Of a stretch of DNA of 64,000 bases, positions 57,388 to 64,000 are shown piece by piece. Within the stretch, counting starts at the first letter, position 1, and every line of letters starts with the position of its first letter. A program made the translations under genes and the position numbers. The DNA comes from Clostridia bacterium. GTDB lineage: Bacteria; Bacillota; Clostridia; Christensenellales; CAG-138. A model generated the notes under the pieces. The model worked only from the letters and a program-made list of their open reading frames with translations, was not told the origin of the DNA and did not search any database. The stretch lies in assembly GCA_017523925.1 (NCBI GenBank), contig JAFWVQ010000064.1, forward strand, positions 46,237 through 110,236, read 5' to 3'.

Positions 57388-57792
57388 TTATCGCTGCATA
57401 AAGCCGTTTTCGATCAGCTCTATCAGCATTTGAACAAGACGCTTGAGTATGGGCAGCGTCATCAGAACGAGCATCAGCCTTCCTGCAAGCTGAACGGTCT
57501 CTCCGAGCGCGCTTTCGCCCGCATCCCTGCATATGGACGCGGCAAGCCCCGTGAGGCAGGCCGTTCCCGCCGCACGCAGCACGAAGCCGACCGTATCCGC
57601 ACCGAGTCCGCCGAGCTCCGAGAGCTCCGAGAGGGCTTCGACCGCCTTTGAGAGGAAGGGAAGCAGAAGGAACAATACGGCGGCGAGCGCAGAAAGCGCC
57701 GTTTGCCTGCCGATACGCTCATCGAATGAGCGCACGCACATCGCGGCAAGCGCCGCAGCCGAAGCGAAGCATATGATCGAATGGATGCTCAT
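57388..57792 (-). CDS. spoIIIAD: stage III sporulation protein AD
   Basis: This 134-residue membrane protein of the SpoIIIAC/AD family has about four helices. Characteristic elements are SALAAVLFLLLPFLSKAVEA (about residues 34-53), LRAAGTACLTGLAASICRDAGESAL (about 91-115, shown in part), and a C-terminal VLMTLPILKRLVQMLIELI. It follows spoIIIAC by six bases. A 109-base gap separates it from spoIIIAE. The Shine-Dalgarno site is weak. Confidence 0.93.
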   Translation of the reverse strand: MSIHSIICFASAAALAAMCVRSFDERIGRQTALSALAAVLFLLLPFLSKAVEALSELSELGGLGADTVGFVLRAAGTACLTGLAASICRDAGESALGETVQLAGRLMLVLMTLPILKRLVQMLIELIENGFMQR

Positions 57793-57798
57793 GCGATC

Positions 57799-58032
57799 TC
57801 AGTACAGCTCAAACACGCTCTTTATGCTGCCGAAGAGGTTTGCTATCCGCACGGCGAGCATTCCGAGCACGATCACCGAGCCCGCGAGCGCGGTGAGCAT
57901 GGCTATATCGTCCCTGCCCGCCTGCTTGAGAAGCTGCGAAGCGAAGGCAACGAGAATGCCTATGCCCGCTATCTTAAAAACTATGTCTATCCCATCGCAT
58001 TGCCTCCTATTCGGCGTTTCCGTTAGGTACAT
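57799..58032 (-). CDS. spoIIIAC: stage III sporulation protein AC, start region disturbed
   Basis: SpoIIIAC is a two-helix membrane protein of about 65 residues. The core VFKIAGIGILVAFASQLLKQ and MLTALAGSVIVLGMLAVRIA are intact. The sequence as given needs an upstream start: an ATG at 58032 (CGGAG 7 bases before) that adds MYLTETPNRRQCDG. Inside that extension lies a perfect AGGAGG (58003-58008 on the plus strand) followed after seven bases by an ATG (57993-57995), which is one base out of frame. A fourth G in the following GGG would give MGIDIVFKIAGIGI, the family N-terminus. This looks like a one-base deletion at the start of the gene. Confidence 0.85.
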   Translation of the reverse strand: MYLTETPNRRQCDGIDIVFKIAGIGILVAFASQLLKQAGRDDIAMLTALAGSVIVLGMLAVRIANLFGSIKSVFELY

Positions 58033-58092
58033 TCTGCGCTCCGAAGCGCCATGCTTTCGCCGTCCCGCGCCGCTCAAGCGCAGTAAGACTCA

Positions 58093-58586
58093 TCACAGCG
58101 CCGCAAGCGCGAGTGCAAGCCCGATCGGGACGCTCAGCGCGCTCACGAGCTTCGTTTTTCGCGCATTCTCCGCCGCAAGCTCCGCTTTGATCGCTTCGAG
58201 GCGCTCTATCGTGCCGCCGAGCCTTTCAGCTCGGTTTCAGAGTCCGAATTGCCGAATGCGCCGAAGCAGCGTTTGAGCTCGGCCTTCGCGTTTTTCGGTA
58301 TGATAAGCTCGTCTGCGGCGGCAGTCAGCGCAGTATGCAGCGCCTCGCCGCGCTCGAGCTTAGTTTGCGCGTTTCTCCAGAGCTCGGATGCTCCCGCATC
58401 GTCCGAAAGGCGCTTCACAAGCTCCGGCGCAGTTATCCGCTCGAGCCTCACCCATGTTTGAACGGCGTTCAGATCGTTCACGAGCGCCGCTGTCTCCCTC
58501 GTTTCGATGGCGAACACCTCCTTGAGCGCGGCTCCGCTCAGCACGCAAATAAGAAAGAGCGCCGCTGCGGCAAAGGGCCCGAGCAT
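58093..58586 (-). pseudogene. spoIIIAB: spoIIIAB with a one-base frameshift
   Basis: SpoIIIAB is a membrane-anchored coiled-coil protein of about 170 residues. The first frame (from 58586) encodes an N-terminal helix and the body up to CFGAFGNSDSETELK, then reaches a premature stop at 58206. Starting at the same place, the -1 frame continues as RLGGTIERLEAIKAELAAEN and a C-terminal helix SVPIGLALALAAL, ending at 58093. This matches the family's GxTDxE...Q...L ending. One extra A in the run at 58224-58226 (TTT on the plus strand) restores 164 residues. Error or true mutation cannot be told apart here. Confidence 0.85.
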
Positions 58587-58587
58587 A

Positions 58588-59583
58588 TCAGCCGCCCCGC
58601 GCCTGCGAAGTGCGCAGAGTGAAGCGGCCGCTTGCGCGCTCGAGCATAGCTGTGCGCATTATCCCGCTCTCCACCAGCCTCCGCATGCCCGCTTTTTCAA
58701 GCAGCTCCCTTTCGTTTGCCGCGTGCACGCTCGCTATCACCGCAACGCCGCATTTGGCGGCCTCGGCTGCGCAGGCAAGCTCGGCCTCCCCGTCCAGCTC
58801 ATCGGTCACGATGATCTGCGGCGACATATTCCTGATAAGAAGCGGCATGCTCACCGCCTTCGGCACGCCCGCCATAACGTCCGTTCTGAGCCCCACGTCG
58901 AGCGCGCCCGCGCCGAACACGCCTCCGCTGAGCTCCGATCTTTCATCAGCAAGCGCCACCTTGAAGGCTCTTTCAACGCCGATCCCGTTCGACAGGCATC
59001 GCGCAAGATCGCGCAGGAAGGTCGTTTTTCCGACCCCGGGCCTTGCCGCAACGAGGCATGAAACGGGCGATCCGTTTTGCGTAAAGCGTGCCGCAAGCGC
59101 TTCCGCGCAGCCCTTGAGCTGACGCGGCAAACGGAAGCAGAAGCCGCTCACCCTTGTGAATCGAACGATCCTGCCGCCCTGCTCGATCGGCTCGCCGCAG
59201 ATGCCGACGCGCACGCCGCCGGGCAGCGTCACAAAGCCGCGAACAAGCTCGTTTTCCTTGGAATAGACCGAGTTTTCGCAAACGGCGCCGAGCATCGCCT
59301 CGGCTTCGGTCGCGGTGAGCACGCCGTACTGCGAAAGCATGATCTCGCCCCGCGCCGCAACCAGCTGAACGGGGCTTCCGAGGCGGAAGCGTATCTCCTC
59401 GATCGCCCCGAACGGAGCGTCCTGTCCGTTCAAAAGCGCGGCGAGAACGCTTCGGCAGCGGGGCGGGAACGCGCAAACGAGCGCTTCCGCTCCCGATACG
59501 CTCTGCGTTCTCGACTTTGATCCCGTCTCCGCCGTCAAATTCGCGTCGATATCCGTTATCACCGGTGAAAAAACCGCCTGCAT
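58588..59583 (-). CDS. spoIIIAA: stage III sporulation protein AA (ATPase)
   Basis: SpoIIIAA is a secretion-ATPase-like protein thought to power or assemble the SpoIIIA channel. The 331-residue protein has an N-terminal domain (SVLAALLNGQDAPFGAIEEI, SKENELVRGFVTLPGGVRVG), Walker A VAARPGVGKTTFLRDLAR (about residues 177-194), the Walker B-like IIVTDELDGEAEL and SVHAANERELLEKAG. The ATG at 59583 is preferred. It lies just downstream of the candidate sigma-E promoter and has GAAGGGC upstream. Longer in-frame starts would lie upstream of that promoter. Confidence 0.94.
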   Translation of the reverse strand: MQAVFSPVITDIDANLTAETGSKSRTQSVSGAEALVCAFPPRCRSVLAALLNGQDAPFGAIEEIRFRLGSPVQLVAARGEIMLSQYGVLTATEAEAMLGAVCENSVYSKENELVRGFVTLPGGVRVGICGEPIEQGGRIVRFTRVSGFCFRLPRQLKGCAEALAARFTQNGSPVSCLVAARPGVGKTTFLRDLARCLSNGIGVERAFKVALADERSELSGGVFGAGALDVGLRTDVMAGVPKAVSMPLLIRNMSPQIIVTDELDGEAELACAAEAAKCGVAVIASVHAANERELLEKAGMRRLVESGIMRTAMLERASGRFTLRTSQARGG

Positions 59584-59624
59584 TCTGCCCTTCGCGCTCC
59601 TTCTTTCGCAGTATCCACTGCGTA

Positions 59625-59653
59625 AGCTTATGCCGAGGCGCGGGCTAATATGA
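59625..59653 (-). promoter_or_regulatory. candidate sigma-E promoter of the spoIIIA operon
   Basis: On the minus strand: TCATATT (59647-59653) fits the mother-cell sigma-E -35 consensus KHATATT at all seven positions. After 14 bases CATAAGCT (59625-59632) matches six of eight positions of CATACAHT. The start of transcription would fall about 35 bases before the spoIIIAA ATG. The operon is sigma-E-dependent in Bacillus. Confidence 0.7.
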
Positions 59654-59834
59654 CCGCAGAAACGGTTTGCGCCGAGCGTTTGCACCGAGCGGCTTGCTTC
59701 GTTCGGCGAGCGTCGGTATTCGCACGTTTGTATTCGGTTTTTTATACTTGAGGCGGAAGTCCGATAATGCCGTCAAAAAAGAGCGGACGGTCAAAGGGGA
59801 ATCATGGTGTTCAGCGGCAAATAAAAACTGCACG

Positions 59835-59924
59835 GTGTTTTAAGCCATGCAGGACCGGTATTGAGTGTTTTAAGCCGTGTAGGATCAAAATTGAGTTTTG
59901 TTGGCCACGCACGGTCAATGCCCG
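59835..59924. repeat. 30-base tandem repeat, three copies
   Basis: Two units at 59835-59864 and 59865-59894 begin with the same 12 bases, GTGTTTTAAGCC, and end in ATTGA, differing at a handful of places. A third, decayed unit (59895-59924) keeps the GCCACGCACGGTC part. Each unit holds a GCC(A/G)(T/C)G core. The array is non-coding, lies between spoIIIAA upstream sequence and the end of a membrane-protein gene, and is not a CRISPR because there are no spacers. Confidence 0.7.
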
Positions 59925-59931
59925 GGGAAAA

Positions 59932-60531
59932 TCAAGCTTCGCCGCCCGCGCCGAGCCGTTTTTTTATTGCGGCAGCGCGGAAAGAGTACCCCAGCTCGAG
60001 CATGAACGCGGCGAACATAAGGCTGAGAAGCTGCCCGTCCGCCGCTTTCCCCGTGAGTTCGAAATAGCCGTAGCCGAGCGCCGCAAAACGATGCAGCAGC
60101 GCAAGAACCTCCGAGGCAAGAGGCATGAAGCAGCACGCGAAGAGGATATGCTTCGTGCGCCTTAGGATGAGAAGGAGCGAGGAAAGCAGCAGCGCCGAAG
60201 CAACTGCCGCGCCGTCCCCGCCAATGGCGATCGAAACGAGCTGCACCGGCACCGCCGAAATGAAGCAGAACGTGAGGATCAGCGCGACTTGTTTTTTGCT
60301 CGGCTTCGAGCTTACGAGCAGCGCCGTTCCGGCCGCGAGTGCTGCCGTAGCCGAAAGCGCAAGCCTGAATTCCGGCGAAACGGTGATCACCCTGCCGCCG
60401 AGAAGCAGCGTGCATAGAAAGAACGCCGCCGCAAGCGGCCTGCGCACGCCGATCGAGGCGAGGGTCCTGTCCGTCAGTCCGCTAAGCACGGCTATGATCA
60501 TTATAAGCGCCGCCATCACCGAAAAAGGCAT
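59932..60531 (-). CDS. multi-pass membrane protein of unknown function
   Basis: This 199-residue protein has about six hydrophobic segments (about residues 3-20, 30-48, 55-75, 80-102, 108-125, 130-150). It has a basic end (FRAAAIKKRLGAGGEA). AAGGAGCT lies close to the ATG. No family was recognised. It sits upstream of the spoIIIA promoter on the same strand, separated by the 30-base repeats. Third-position GC is high as in the neighbours, supporting real coding. A sporulation link is only positional. Confidence 0.65.
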   Translation of the reverse strand: MPFSVMAALIMIIAVLSGLTDRTLASIGVRRPLAAAFFLCTLLLGGRVITVSPEFRLALSATAALAAGTALLVSSKPSKKQVALILTFCFISAVPVQLVSIAIGGDGAAVASALLLSSLLLILRRTKHILFACCFMPLASEVLALLHRFAALGYGYFELTGKAADGQLLSLMFAAFMLELGYSFRAAAIKKRLGAGGEA

Positions 60532-60722
60532 GAAAAAAGCTCCTTCCTGTTTTCCCGTTGCTTAGGTTTAGCAGAAAGAAGCGGATTATACGGTATCCGA
60601 CGCTGCGCGAAGCGAATGATCGATCCGCAGCAACGGAGCACGGAGCTTAGCGCAGCTTTCGAGTGCGCTGAGCTTGTTTTCATTAAGAACGGGGCTATAT
60701 GCGGCGATCCCCCCAAAAATTC

Positions 60723-61577
60723 TTACTTAGCGGTTTCTCGGTTTTCGAGCTTCAAAAAGCCGATCATCGCGCCCGTCTGCCCCTTGTCGCGCCTGTACGA
60801 AAAGAACAGATCCTCCCTTTCATAGGTGCAAAGTCCCATGGAGGTGATGTTCTCGGGAGCGAGCCCCGCGTCCTCGAGCTGCAGCGCGAGCGCAGCCTCG
60901 ATATCCGTGTAGGCCTTGCCCTTCCTTCCCGGAAGCTTCAGCGCGGCGCACGAAAACTCCTTTACGAATTCATCCGCGATCTCCTCCCCCACCTCGAAAC
61001 AGCTGCGGCAGATGCATGGGCCGAGCGCGGCATGCATCCTCGAGGGCTCGCTGCCGAATTCGGCGCTCATCCTCTCCACCATGCGCTGCGCGACGCGCTT
61101 GAGGGTGCCCTTCCATCCAGCGTGCGCAAGCCCGATCGCCCGATGCTCGGGATCGTATAGGTAGCAGCAGCCGCAGTCGGCATGGAGGGTCACGAGCGTC
61201 AGCGAGGGATCGTTCGTTATCATGGCGTCGCAGAAAGGAAGCGGTTCGCGCACGAGTCCCTGTCCTGCGTTTGCATTGTTCACCCTGACGACGTTCGCTC
61301 CGTGCTCATGGTTCACAAGCACTGCGCTCGAGTGATCCAGCCCGGCGGCATCGAAAAAAACGCGGTAGTTCCGAAGCACGTTCCGCTTGCTATCGTCCCT
61401 TGTCAGGCTCAGGTTGAGCGAATCGTAGGGCGCGGGGCTGACGCCGCCAAGGCGCGTTGAAAAGCCGTGACGAACACCGTCAAGGCGCGAAAAGCCACTA
61501 TCGAGCGCGATGCTGACGCCGCCGATGCTGACGAGCGTGAAGCCGCGCGCGTGCTCATTTACAGTTCGGTCTTTCAT
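60723..61577 (-). CDS. pgeF: PgeF/YlmD-type laccase-domain protein
   Basis: This multicopper-oxidase-like (DUF152) family is now known to include purine nucleoside phosphorylases/adenosine deaminases and an enzyme editing peptidoglycan precursors. The 284-residue protein has RHGFSTRLGGVSPAPYDSLN, the metal/active-site residues in VNHEHGANVV and TLHADCGCCYLYD, and IGLAHAGWKGTLKR (the conserved C-x-H pair and His). Length is normal. Its start overlaps the nrdR stop by one base, so the two are co-transcribed. Which activity this member has cannot be read from the sequence. Confidence 0.92.
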   Translation of the reverse strand: MKDRTVNEHARGFTLVSIGGVSIALDSGFSRLDGVRHGFSTRLGGVSPAPYDSLNLSLTRDDSKRNVLRNYRVFFDAAGLDHSSAVLVNHEHGANVVRVNNANAGQGLVREPLPFCDAMITNDPSLTLVTLHADCGCCYLYDPEHRAIGLAHAGWKGTLKRVAQRMVERMSAEFGSEPSRMHAALGPCICRSCFEVGEEIADEFVKEFSCAALKLPGRKGKAYTDIEAALALQLEDAGLAPENITSMGLCTYEREDLFFSYRRDKGQTGAMIGFLKLENRETAK

Positions 61578-62083
61578 CAGTCGTTCTTTGCGTCCGCCGG
61601 GACCGGCTTGGCTGTTTTTGCGGTTTTGCCGTCATCCCCAAGCAGCATCTGGAGCTCCTGCATAAAGGTGTTTATATCCTTGAACGAGCGATAGACCGAA
61701 GCAAAGCGGACGTAAGCGACCTCGTCAAGCTCACGCAGGCGCTGCATCACCAGCTCGCCGATGCGGATGGTGGTGACCTCCTGATCGAGCGAATTATACA
61801 CCTCGCGCGTCACCTCATCCACGAGTCCCGTCATCTCCGCGATGGAAACGGGGCGCTTTTCGCAGGCCTTGCGAACGCCAGAGAGGATCTTTTCGCTATT
61901 GAATTCTTCGCGCGTGCCGTCCCTCTTTACGACCATCAACGGAAGCTCCTCGATCTTTTCATAGGTCGTGAAGCGCTTCCCGCAGCCGGTGCATTCCCTG
62001 CGGCGGCGGATGCTCGTTCCATCCTCGGTGGGACGCGAATCCACAACGCGGCTGTCAAGGCAGGAGCAGTATCTGCATTTCAT
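61577..62083 (-). CDS. nrdR: NrdR transcriptional repressor
   Basis: NrdR represses ribonucleotide reductase genes in response to ATP/dATP. The 168-residue protein has the N-terminal zinc ribbon MKCRYCSCLDSRVVDSRPTE with CTGCGKRF (about residues 1-35) and the ATP-cone (about 48-138, VVKRDGTREEFNSEKILSGV). The C-terminal helix has FASVYRSFKDINTFM. The ATG at 62083 has GGGAGGT upstream and is the family start. A palindrome overlaps its promoter. Confidence 0.96.
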   Translation of the reverse strand: MKCRYCSCLDSRVVDSRPTEDGTSIRRRRECTGCGKRFTTYEKIEELPLMVVKRDGTREEFNSEKILSGVRKACEKRPVSIAEMTGLVDEVTREVYNSLDQEVTTIRIGELVMQRLRELDEVAYVRFASVYRSFKDINTFMQELQMLLGDDGKTAKTAKPVPADAKND

Positions 62084-62122
62084 AATTACCTCCCGTTTCC
62101 CTGTTCGGGAACGATTCATTGT

Positions 62123-62167
62123 ATGGTATCAAGATAGATTATACCATATTTGGTGCGTATTTTTCAA
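62123..62167 (-). promoter_or_regulatory. nrdR promoter with overlapping palindrome
   Basis: On the minus strand: -35 TTGAAA (62162-62167), 18-base spacer, -10 TATAAT (62138-62143). An inverted repeat ATGGTAT (62123-62129)/ATACCAT (62141-62147) with an 11-base centre covers the -10 and start site, as an operator would. It is not the classical NrdR box. Confidence 0.55.
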
Positions 62168-62220
62168 TTGTCCGCTTCATTGCGGACGCCCGAAGCAAAT
62201 AAATTGCCGAAGCAATGCGG

Positions 62221-63177
62221 TCACAGCCTGTTTTCCGTCATCCTATAGCCCGTTGCATCGTCCACAAGATTGCCGATCGGCTCGCCCTTTGAGTATGCGT
62301 GCAGATTTCGCGCCGCAATCGAGATGATGCGGTCGTGCGTCTGCTTCAGGTGGTAAAAGCCCGAAACATGGGGCGTTATCAGGCAGTTTTTGCATCTCCA
62401 GAGCGGATGCTCGGCGGGGAGCGGCTCGGGCGAGGTCACGTCCAGCGCCGCCAAGATAAGGTTTTCCTCAAGCACCCGAACGAGCGCATCCGTATCTATC
62501 GCGCTGCCCCTGCCGACGTTCAATAGGATCGCGCCGCGCTTCATCGAGCGAAGCCGCGCTTCGTTCATAAGCCCCGCGCTTTGAGCGGATTGCGGCAGCG
62601 CCAGCGCCACCACGTCCGCCGTGGGCAGCAGCGCGTCGAGCAGCTCGAGCGTGTGCAGCTCGTCCACGTATTCGGGCTTATCGTGAACAGTGCGCCTTAT
62701 ACCGATGCAGTATGCGCCGAGCGCCTTGCATTTTTTGGCGAATTCGCCGCCGATATCGCCGAGGCCGACCACGAGCACGCGCGCGCCCTCAACGCTCGTT
62801 ACGCCGCCCTCGTCCCTCCAAAGGGCTTCGGACTGGTTATCCCTGTAAAGATGCAGCTTTTTTATCAGCATCAGCAGGCTTGCGAGCATATGCTCGCCGA
62901 TCGCAAGCCCGTATGCGCCGCTTGCGTTCGCAAGCAGCATGCCCTCCCTCAGCCTGCCGCGGTAGTTATCCGAGCCGGCCATACCGAGCTGGATGAAGCG
63001 CAGCTTGTCGAGCGAATGGAGCATCTCGGGCGGCGGATTGCCGATAACGACCTCGGCCTCCGCGAGCGCCTCCTTGGAATAATCCCCCTCTTTGAACACG
63101 AACTTCCCCTTCGGACAGGCGGTTTTAAGCAGCTCTCTGTGCGCCATCGTCGTGGGCAGTGCAACATGGATCCTCAT
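62221..63177 (-). CDS. D-isomer-specific 2-hydroxyacid dehydrogenase
   Basis: This NAD(P)-dependent dehydrogenase reduces 2-oxoacids to D-2-hydroxyacids. The 318-residue protein has the split substrate domain at both ends and a Rossmann domain in the middle. It has VLVVGLGDIGGEFAKKCKAL (GxGxxG, about residues 134-153), SMKRGAILLNVGRGSAIDTDAL (arginine region, shown for position about 209-230), and the catalytic His in PHVSGFYHLK (about 278). AAGGAG precedes the ATG. It has its own promoter at 63217-63244. The substrate (D-lactate, glyoxylate, phosphoglycerate or another) is not determined. Confidence 0.9.
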   Translation of the reverse strand: MRIHVALPTTMAHRELLKTACPKGKFVFKEGDYSKEALAEAEVVIGNPPPEMLHSLDKLRFIQLGMAGSDNYRGRLREGMLLANASGAYGLAIGEHMLASLLMLIKKLHLYRDNQSEALWRDEGGVTSVEGARVLVVGLGDIGGEFAKKCKALGAYCIGIRRTVHDKPEYVDELHTLELLDALLPTADVVALALPQSAQSAGLMNEARLRSMKRGAILLNVGRGSAIDTDALVRVLEENLILAALDVTSPEPLPAEHPLWRCKNCLITPHVSGFYHLKQTHDRIISIAARNLHAYSKGEPIGNLVDDATGYRMTENRL

Positions 63178-63216
63178 AGCGTTTCTCCTTCCGTTTGATC
63201 GGCTCTTATAAAGCTT

Positions 63217-63244
63217 ATTTTACCTCATTTCGGCTATTTGTCAA
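63217..63244 (-). promoter_or_regulatory. promoter of the 2-hydroxyacid dehydrogenase gene
   Basis: On the minus strand: perfect -35 TTGACA (63239-63244), 16-base spacer, -10 TAAAAT (63217-63222). Confidence 0.7.
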
Positions 63245-63369
63245 CCGATCGGAGCGGAGAAGCACCGCATTTACGGCGTTTGGACCGCCGCCCCTTATGA
63301 AGCAGCGCTCATGCGGCCCCAGCGGTCAGCGACTTTTGCGCAAATTTTGCACCGAAACCCCGCCGGGTA

Positions 63370-63398
63370 TTGACAGCTTCGAATAATTGGGCTAAAAT
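63370..63398 (+). promoter_or_regulatory. promoter of the DUF1508 gene
   Basis: Perfect -35 TTGACA (63370-63375), 17-base spacer, -10 TAAAAT (63393-63398), 41 bases before the ATG. Confidence 0.75.
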
Positions 63399-63438
63399 AA
63401 TAGGTGCATATTATATTATACTGAAAGGATGTGCAACA

Positions 63439-63828
63439 ATGGGTAAATTTGTTATCAAGGCCACCAACACCGGCTTTACCTTCAGCCTCAAGGCTGCGAA
63501 CGGCGAGATCATCGCCATCGGCGGCGAGGTCTACTCCAGCGTGGACAGCTGCAAGAACGGCTGCGAAAGCGTTATCACCAACGCTCCGATCGCCAATCTC
63601 GAGGATCAGACCGTCGAGGGCTACGAGGAGCAGACCCATCCCAAGTTCGAGATCTACAAGGACAAGGCCGGCGAATTCCGTTTCCGTCTCAAGGCTTCCA
63701 ACGGTCAGATCATCGCGGCAAGCGAGGGCTACGTTAAGAAGGACAGCTGCAAGAACGGCATCGAGAGCGTTCGCAAGAATGCGGCGGACTCCCCCATCAT
63801 TCTGCCCGAGGTCGAGCCTGCGGAATAA
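63439..63828 (+). CDS. DUF1508 (YegP-type) two-repeat protein
   Basis: This 129-residue protein is built of two copies of the about 50-residue DUF1508 repeat. The first (about residues 2-48) has TGFTFSLKAANGEIIAIGG and SCKNGCESV. The second (about 69-117) has GEFRFRLKASNGQIIAASEG and SCKNGIESV. The repeats differ mainly in the linker. The family is widespread and of unknown function, sometimes linked to stress. The ATG at 63439 has AAAGGATG upstream and a strong promoter. The codon bias favours C-ending codons, consistent with high expression. Confidence 0.9.
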   Translation: MGKFVIKATNTGFTFSLKAANGEIIAIGGEVYSSVDSCKNGCESVITNAPIANLEDQTVEGYEEQTHPKFEIYKDKAGEFRFRLKASNGQIIAASEGYVKKDSCKNGIESVRKNAADSPIILPEVEPAE

Positions 63829-63866
63829 CGCGGCCGGCCCAAGGCGAGCCACAACCCCAAAATCAT

Positions 63867-63992
63867 AACCACCGGTTCAACCGGTGGTTTGCTCTGCCCC
63901 TATAAGGGGCTTTTTCCAGCAGTCGCCCCCTAAAGGGGGCACCGAATCATTATTGATTGCTCCTTTCGCACTGCAAGGCCCCCTATTCGGGG
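63867..63992. repeat. cluster of four hairpins at the right edge
   Basis: Four stem-loops in a row follow the DUF1508 gene: AACCACCGG/CCGGTGGTT (63867-63889), GCCCC-TATAA-GGGGC followed by TTTTT (63896-63915), GCCCCC-TAAA-GGGGGC (63925-63940), and CCCC-CTATT-CGGGG (about 63979-63992). The second is a good intrinsic terminator. The C-run/TATAA/G-run theme repeated three times suggests a REP-like or insertion-element-derived structure that may continue beyond the window. Confidence 0.6.
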
Positions 63993-64000
63993 ACTAATTC

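Noticed and set aside
59835..59924. CRISPR array
   Set aside because: The 30-base units are directly adjacent with no spacers, only three copies are seen, and no cas genes are nearby.

Overview
The window looks like a chromosomal segment of a GC-rich, spore-forming Clostridia (Firmicutes) bacterium. The basis is the gene content and order: spoIIIAA-AH, asp23/amaP, nusB to recN, yqfC-yqfD-phoH-pgpH-ybeY-cdd-era-recO, and deoB-dacF all follow arrangements known from Bacillus and Clostridia. No ribosomal RNA, phage structural genes, intact transposase or CRISPR array was seen. The species cannot be named from this sequence.

Layout. 1-8.6 kb: a dacF-like gene and deoB, bioY with an M16C peptidase gene, an XRE regulator/membrane-protein pair with a striking operator region, and asnS. 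8.7-8.9 kb: a promoter-to-terminator unit with no convincing ORF, a candidate small RNA. 9-19 kb: an AGCS symporter, a kinase-like phosphotransferase, malQ, a topoisomerase B subunit, a large SNF2-type helicase and a PHP phosphatase. 19-20 kb: about 1.1 kb of mostly non-coding DNA around a tRNA-Trp gene. 20-27 kb: an AraC regulator divergent from a peroxiredoxin, then a 1024-residue TIR-TIR-Sel1-TPR protein that is AT-rich against its surroundings (the best candidate for an uncharacterised defence or signalling protein), then an M29 aminopeptidase. 27-35 kb: the recO-era-(ybeY-cdd fusion)-pgpH-phoH-yqfD-yqfC block, with a yqzL-like gene inverted inside it. 35-42 kb: a threonine aldolase, a WYL regulator, radA, a beta-propeller-like membrane protein and spoIVB. 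42.6-54.3 kb: a long leftward block from asp23 through nusB, folD, xseAB, ispA, dxs, tlyA and nadK to recN, closed by a clear terminator. 54.5-59.6 kb: the complete spoIIIA operon with a candidate sigma-E promoter. 59.9-64 kb: a membrane protein, pgeF, nrdR, a hydroxyacid dehydrogenase, a DUF1508 protein and a cluster of hairpins at the right edge.

Three conserved genes (phoH, spoIIIAB, spoIIIAC) are each out of frame by exactly one base, and each is explained by one missing base in a short A or G run. Either the assembly has systematic homopolymer errors, or the sporulation locus is decaying. Other oddities are a DacF homologue lacking all three active-site motifs, a YbeY-cytidine deaminase fusion, a PgpH without its extracellular sensor domain, and a 56-residue SpoIIIAF that keeps only its membrane part.

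Functionally the window joins engulfment-stage sporulation (SpoIIIA channel, SpoIVB, YqfC/YqfD, DacF-like) with housekeeping: ribosome maturation (Era, YbeY, TlyA), DNA repair (RecO, RecN, RadA, XseAB), isoprenoid precursor synthesis (Dxs, IspA), cofactor metabolism (NadK, FolD, BioY) and envelope stress (Asp23/AmaP).
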